Source: Actinomycetes bacterium (GTDB taxonomy: Bacteria > Actinomycetota > Actinomycetes > Actinomycetales > Microbacteriaceae). From it: a stretch of DNA of 64,000 nt. The stretch covers positions 47,744 to 111,743 of the forward strand of contig JAEWJX010000109.1 in NCBI GenBank assembly GCA_023386365.1, given 5' to 3'. Both the position numbers and the translations under genes were made by a program. Below, in pieces: positions 60,546-64,000 of the stretch (the first letter of the stretch is position 1; every line of letters begins with the position of its first letter). The notes under the pieces are model-generated. The model had not been told where the DNA came from. It did not search any database and saw only the letters and a list, made by a program, of their open reading frames with translations.

Positions 60546-63500
60546 ATGCGCGCTCGTCGAACTGCCCTGTTGTCCGTTCTCGCCGCCTCGGCCCTCGTCA
60601 CAGGAGCGTTCGCCGCTCCCGCGTACGCGGCCGACCCGACCCCCGAGTTCACCGCCGCCGCGGTGACGGCGAGCGATCCGCCCCAGGAGGGCGCCCGATC
60701 CAAGAGTGGTCAGCTCGCCGAGAGCGACGCTGCACTTCTCGGTCGAACGGACGCGGCGGTGGTCCCGGTGATGGTGAAGGTCGACGTCGACCCGGTCGCG
60801 TCCTACGCGGGCGGTCTGGACGGCTTCGCGGCGACGAGTCCCGAGGTCACGGGTAAGGAGCTCTCGCTGTCGAGCCCGGCGGTCAAGAAGTACCTCGACC
60901 ACGTGAAGGCCGTCATCGCCGACACGCAGGCGCAGATCACGGCGGCCGTGCCGTCCGCGAAGGTGCTCGGCTCGTTCCCCGTGGCGTACGGCGGCATCGC
61001 GCTGACCGTGAAGGCACGGGACGCGAAGGCGGTGCTCGCCGTGCCCGGTGTCGCCGCAGTGCAGGAGAACTCGCTGCAGCACCTCCCGGCCTCCGACTCC
61101 GGCGCGACCTCTGGCGTGTCTTCGGCGGCCGGCGCTGCGCCCGCCACGTCGGGTGCCCCCGCTGCGACGCTCGACAACGACGCGAGCACGTTCATCGGTG
61201 CCGACGCCGTCTGGCCGTCGCTGGGCGGACGCGACAAGGCCGGCCAGGGGGTCATCGTGGGTGTCATCGACACCGGCATCTGGCCCGAGCACCCGATGCT
61301 CGTCGACGCGGGCATCCCGCGACCCGCGGGTGGCCCCTGGGCGTGCGACTTCGGTGAAGGCGGGGACGCGGCGTTCGCCTGCAATGACAAGCTCGTCGGC
61401 GCGTACGCGTTCCTCGACACGTACGCCGCACTGAACGCGATCGGCGCCGAGGACTTCTGCTCGGCGGCCGGATGCTCGGCACGTGACTCCGACGGCCACG
61501 GCACGCACACGGCGACGACCGCGGCGGGAAGCTATGTGTCGAGCGCGCCGGTGTTCGGTGTCGAGCGGGGGCCGGTGAGCGGCATCGCACCCGGAGCATC
61601 CGTGATCGCGTACCGCGCCCTCGGCCCGGCCGGTGGGTACACCTCCGACCTCCTCGGCGCGGTGCAGCAGGCGATCGTCGACGGCGTCGACGTCATCAAC
61701 TACTCCGTCAGCGGCAGCGCATCCGCGTACACCGACGCCGTGGAGCTCGCGTTCCTCGACGCGTACGCGGCCGGTGTCGCGGTGAACGCGTCGGCCGGCA
61801 ACGACGGCCCGGGCGCATCCACCGCCAACCACGCGGGCCCGTGGGTCACGACGGTTGCGGCGTCGACGTTCGACCGCCAGTACGCCTCGACTCTCACCTT
61901 GACCGCTGCCGACGGGGCGACCTTCTCCAAGGCGGGCTCGACCCTCACGCAGGGCGTCACCGACGTTCCCGTCGTGCGCGCCGAGACGGTCGCGGGCTAC
62001 ACAGGCGGCGCCCGGTGCCTCGAGCCGTTCGCGGCCGGGTCCGTCGACGGCCTGGTGGTCGTCTGCGAGCGCGGCGAGAACGGTCGCGTCGAGAAGGGCT
62101 TCAACGCCCTCGCCGGCGGAGCCGCCGGAATGATCCTGTACAACCCGACCGCGAGCGACGTGGAGACCGACAACCACTTCCTGCCGGCGATCCACCTCGA
62201 GGGACCGAACGCAGAATTGCTCGCGTTCCTCGCGGCGCACACGGATGTCACCGCCACCTGGGCGGAAGGACAGGCTGCTCCCGCGGCGGGGGATGTGATG
62301 GCGGGCTTCAGCTCCCGCGGTCCGATCGGTGAGTTCCTGAAGCCGGACATCACCGCACCGGGTGTGCAGATCCTCGCGGGTCACACCCCGGCCTCGACCG
62401 ACCAGGCCACCGGACCGCAGGGCGAACTGTTCCAGGCGATCGCGGGCACCTCGATGTCGTCGCCGCACGCGGCGGGTGTGTCCGCGCTCGTGATCGCGGC
62501 CCACCCGACCTGGACTCCCGGTCAGGTGAAGTCGGCGCTCATGACCTCGTCGCTGCAGAGCGTGGTGAACCCCGACGGAAATCCGGCGGGCGTGTTCGAC
62601 CGGGGCGCGGGCAGCATCCGCGCCAACCGGGCGATCGCACCGACGCTGACGGTGAGCGAGTCCGCTGCGGACTTCGCTGCGAGCGCGGGCGACCCGCTCA
62701 GCCGCATCAACCTGAACATCCCGAGCATCAACATCGACCCCTTGCCCGGTGCGGCGGTCGTCGAGCGCACGGTCACGAACGTGTCCGGCGCGACGCAGAC
62801 CTTCACGGTGAAGGGATCCGTCGCCGACGGCGTGGGTGTCGTGGTGAGCCCGGCGAAGTTCTCGCTTCCGGCGGGCAAATCGCGCACGGTGAAGGTGGTG
62901 CTCAGCGGGATCGATGCGGCCGAGGGTTGGCACCAGGGTCAGCTGACGATCACGGGTTCCCGCAAGGGCGCCACCCCGGTGGTGCTGCCCGTCGCGGTGA
63001 ACGTCGGTGAGGCGCAGATCAGTCTCGCCCAGTCGTGCACGCCGACCGAGATCGCGCGTGGTGCCACCAGCACCTGCACGGTGACGGCGTCCAGCTCGCT
63101 CCCGGTCGATGTGCAGGCCACGATCGATGTCGTCGCGAGCCCGGTGCTCCAGGTGAAGTCGGTGACGGCTCCGGCCACGAAGCGTCCGCTGGGCGCCCGC
63201 TGGTCGGGGACGCTCACGGCGGCACTCCCGCCGACGGTGGACTCGGTCGATGCGGTGTCCCCGGATGAGACGCCGGGAGGCGGCTTCCTTCCGCTGTCTG
63301 CGTTCGGCGTCGCGCCGATCGCCGGGATGACCGACGAGAGCATCGCCAACTTCACCGTGCCGAGCTTCGTCTACGGCGGCGAGGTCTACACGCAGGTGGC
63401 GTTGACCTCGAACGGCTACGTCGTGGTCGGAGGCGGTACGTCGGCCGACGTGGAGTACGAGCCGCCGGCATCCTTCCCGGATGCGGCGACGCCGAACAAC

Positions 63501-63953
63501 GTGCTCGCACCCTTCTGGACCGACCTCAACCCGGCTGCCGGGGGTGCCATGCGCCTCGCGACGTTGAACGACGGCGTGACGCAGTACCTCGTCGCCGAGT
63601 GGGATGCGGTGCCGTCGTGGAGCGGCGGATCCAACTCGTTCCAGGTGTGGATCACCTTGGGTGCGACCGAGCAGACCTGGTTCACCTACGGGGGACCGTT
63701 GACGCCGGATGCCGCGGTCGGGTCGCTCACGGGCGCCGAGAACCGCACCGGTTCGAGCGGGGTCACGGTGGCGGACGTCGATCCGGATTCGGCGTACGAG
63801 GTGCTCACGAGCCCGCCGCAGGCGGGTGGGGCGGTGACCTTCGACTACACGGTGAAGGGTCTGCTGCGCGGCACCTGGTCGACGGCGGCCACGTTGAACT
63901 CGCCGGCGCTCAACACCTACCCGATCGAACGGACGAAGATCCGGGTCCGCTGA
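60546..63953 (+). CDS. Secreted subtilisin-like serine protease (S8), with PA domain
   Basis: 1135 residues. Signal peptide 1-28, cleavage after AYA. An N-terminal inhibitor-like prodomain (about 75-175), then the S8 domain: Asp242 in GVIDTGIWPEH, His318 in DSDGHGTH, oxyanion Asn419 in SAGNDGPG and Ser636 in AGTSMSSPHAAG. A PA insert lies at about 470-575. The C-terminal 450 residues include Fn3-like repeats and a cysteine-containing domain. There is no LPXTG or clear membrane anchor. Degrades extracellular proteins; substrate range unknown. Start 54 bp after the NemR-like site. Confidence 0.94.
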   Translation: MRARRTALLSVLAASALVTGAFAAPAYAADPTPEFTAAAVTASDPPQEGARSKSGQLAESDAALLGRTDAAVVPVMVKVDVDPVASYAGGLDGFAATSPEVTGKELSLSSPAVKKYLDHVKAVIADTQAQITAAVPSAKVLGSFPVAYGGIALTVKARDAKAVLAVPGVAAVQENSLQHLPASDSGATSGVSSAAGAAPATSGAPAATLDNDASTFIGADAVWPSLGGRDKAGQGVIVGVIDTGIWPEHPMLVDAGIPRPAGGPWACDFGEGGDAAFACNDKLVGAYAFLDTYAALNAIGAEDFCSAAGCSARDSDGHGTHTATTAAGSYVSSAPVFGVERGPVSGIAPGASVIAYRALGPAGGYTSDLLGAVQQAIVDGVDVINYSVSGSASAYTDAVELAFLDAYAAGVAVNASAGNDGPGASTANHAGPWVTTVAASTFDRQYASTLTLTAADGATFSKAGSTLTQGVTDVPVVRAETVAGYTGGARCLEPFAAGSVDGLVVVCERGENGRVEKGFNALAGGAAGMILYNPTASDVETDNHFLPAIHLEGPNAELLAFLAAHTDVTATWAEGQAAPAAGDVMAGFSSRGPIGEFLKPDITAPGVQILAGHTPASTDQATGPQGELFQAIAGTSMSSPHAAGVSALVIAAHPTWTPGQVKSALMTSSLQSVVNPDGNPAGVFDRGAGSIRANRAIAPTLTVSESAADFAASAGDPLSRINLNIPSINIDPLPGAAVVERTVTNVSGATQTFTVKGSVADGVGVVVSPAKFSLPAGKSRTVKVVLSGIDAAEGWHQGQLTITGSRKGATPVVLPVAVNVGEAQISLAQSCTPTEIARGATSTCTVTASSSLPVDVQATIDVVASPVLQVKSVTAPATKRPLGARWSGTLTAALPPTVDSVDAVSPDETPGGGFLPLSAFGVAPIAGMTDESIANFTVPSFVYGGEVYTQVALTSNGYVVVGGGTSADVEYEPPASFPDAATPNNVLAPFWTDLNPAAGGAMRLATLNDGVTQYLVAEWDAVPSWSGGSNSFQVWITLGATEQTWFTYGGPLTPDAAVGSLTGAENRTGSSGVTVADVDPDSAYEVLTSPPQAGGAVTFDYTVKGLLRGTWSTAATLNSPALNTYPIERTKIRVR

Positions 63954-64000
63954 CGCGGGCGCCCCGGTGGCGCGCAAACACCCCGGCGCCCCCCGGAGCC
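63954..64000. other. Post-subtilase tail, window edge
   Basis: The last 47 bp after the subtilase stop are GC-rich with no complete hairpin or recognisable feature before the edge. Confidence 0.3.

Noticed and set aside
60516..63977. Long minus-strand open frame of 1153 codons opposite the subtilase.
   Set aside because: It mirrors the subtilase codon-by-codon, is rich in Arg/Val/His from reversed high-GC codons and has no domain or start signal. The plus-strand protein has a signal peptide and complete catalytic triad.

Overview
The window is a high-GC actinobacterial chromosome segment, most like Microbacterium or a close relative in the Microbacteriaceae (inferred from protein sequence, codon use and gene order; no search was run). 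Coding density is very high. There is no insertion sequence, prophage, CRISPR array, rRNA or gene-free gap above 300 bp. Almost everything is core genome.

Layout. 1-3.7 kb: end of an ErpA-type Fe-S gene, then ctaC-ctaD-ctaF (cytochrome aa3 oxidase) and a GNAT gene. 3.7-13.7 kb: the actinobacterial glnA / lipA-lipB / sucB-lpdA neighbourhood, including GlnR-type control of glnA, plus two unrecognised membrane proteins (one His-rich, one pseudokinase-like). 13.8-25.5 kb: pepA, PAC2, an MFS carrier, the primary sigma factor, an isolated CofE/FbiB-like ligase, two adjacent alanine-racemase-related genes, DUF7455, a CAP protein and parE. 25.5-37.9 kb: parC, a phosphodiesterase, sepH, DUF4193, DUF3093, dut, DUF3710, DUF3159, acnA and dxs, an order largely shared with other actinobacteria. 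38-46 kb: a DHA2 efflux pump facing a LAL-type LuxR regulator, then fadA-fadB. 46-53.6 kb: RNase D and DUF3000, a hydrolase, the sseA-sufE-reductase operon, an AFG1/ZapE ATPase and nhaA. 53.6-56.7 kb: a GlnR-type site, the ammonium transporter amt, a degenerate Amt-like paralogue, and four tRNA genes. 56.7-64 kb: NIPSNAP, DUF2510/DUF805, GNAT, thrS and a large secreted subtilase.

How the genes connect. Ammonium uptake (amt) and assimilation (glnA) both carry a GTAAC-n6-GAAAC nitrogen-control signature. LipB and LipA make the lipoyl group that SucB carries and Lpd reoxidises; AcnA feeds the same cycle. SigA sits among the division and topology genes parE, parC and sepH. At least fourteen start codons lie 6-7 nt downstream of a TANNNT -10 hexamer, so leaderless transcription looks common here.

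The most unusual element is the alanine-racemase pair at 19.9-21.7 kb. The downstream protein keeps the PLP barrel and lysine but has Ser at the catalytic Tyr position. The upstream protein, whose N-terminus starts without ATG/GTG/TTG (probably CTG), has lost most of the barrel and has Arg at the PLP-lysine position, but keeps an intact C-terminal domain with the Tyr. Because racemase active sites are shared across the dimer interface, the two degenerate proteins could together build one complete active site: a candidate obligate heteromeric racemase.
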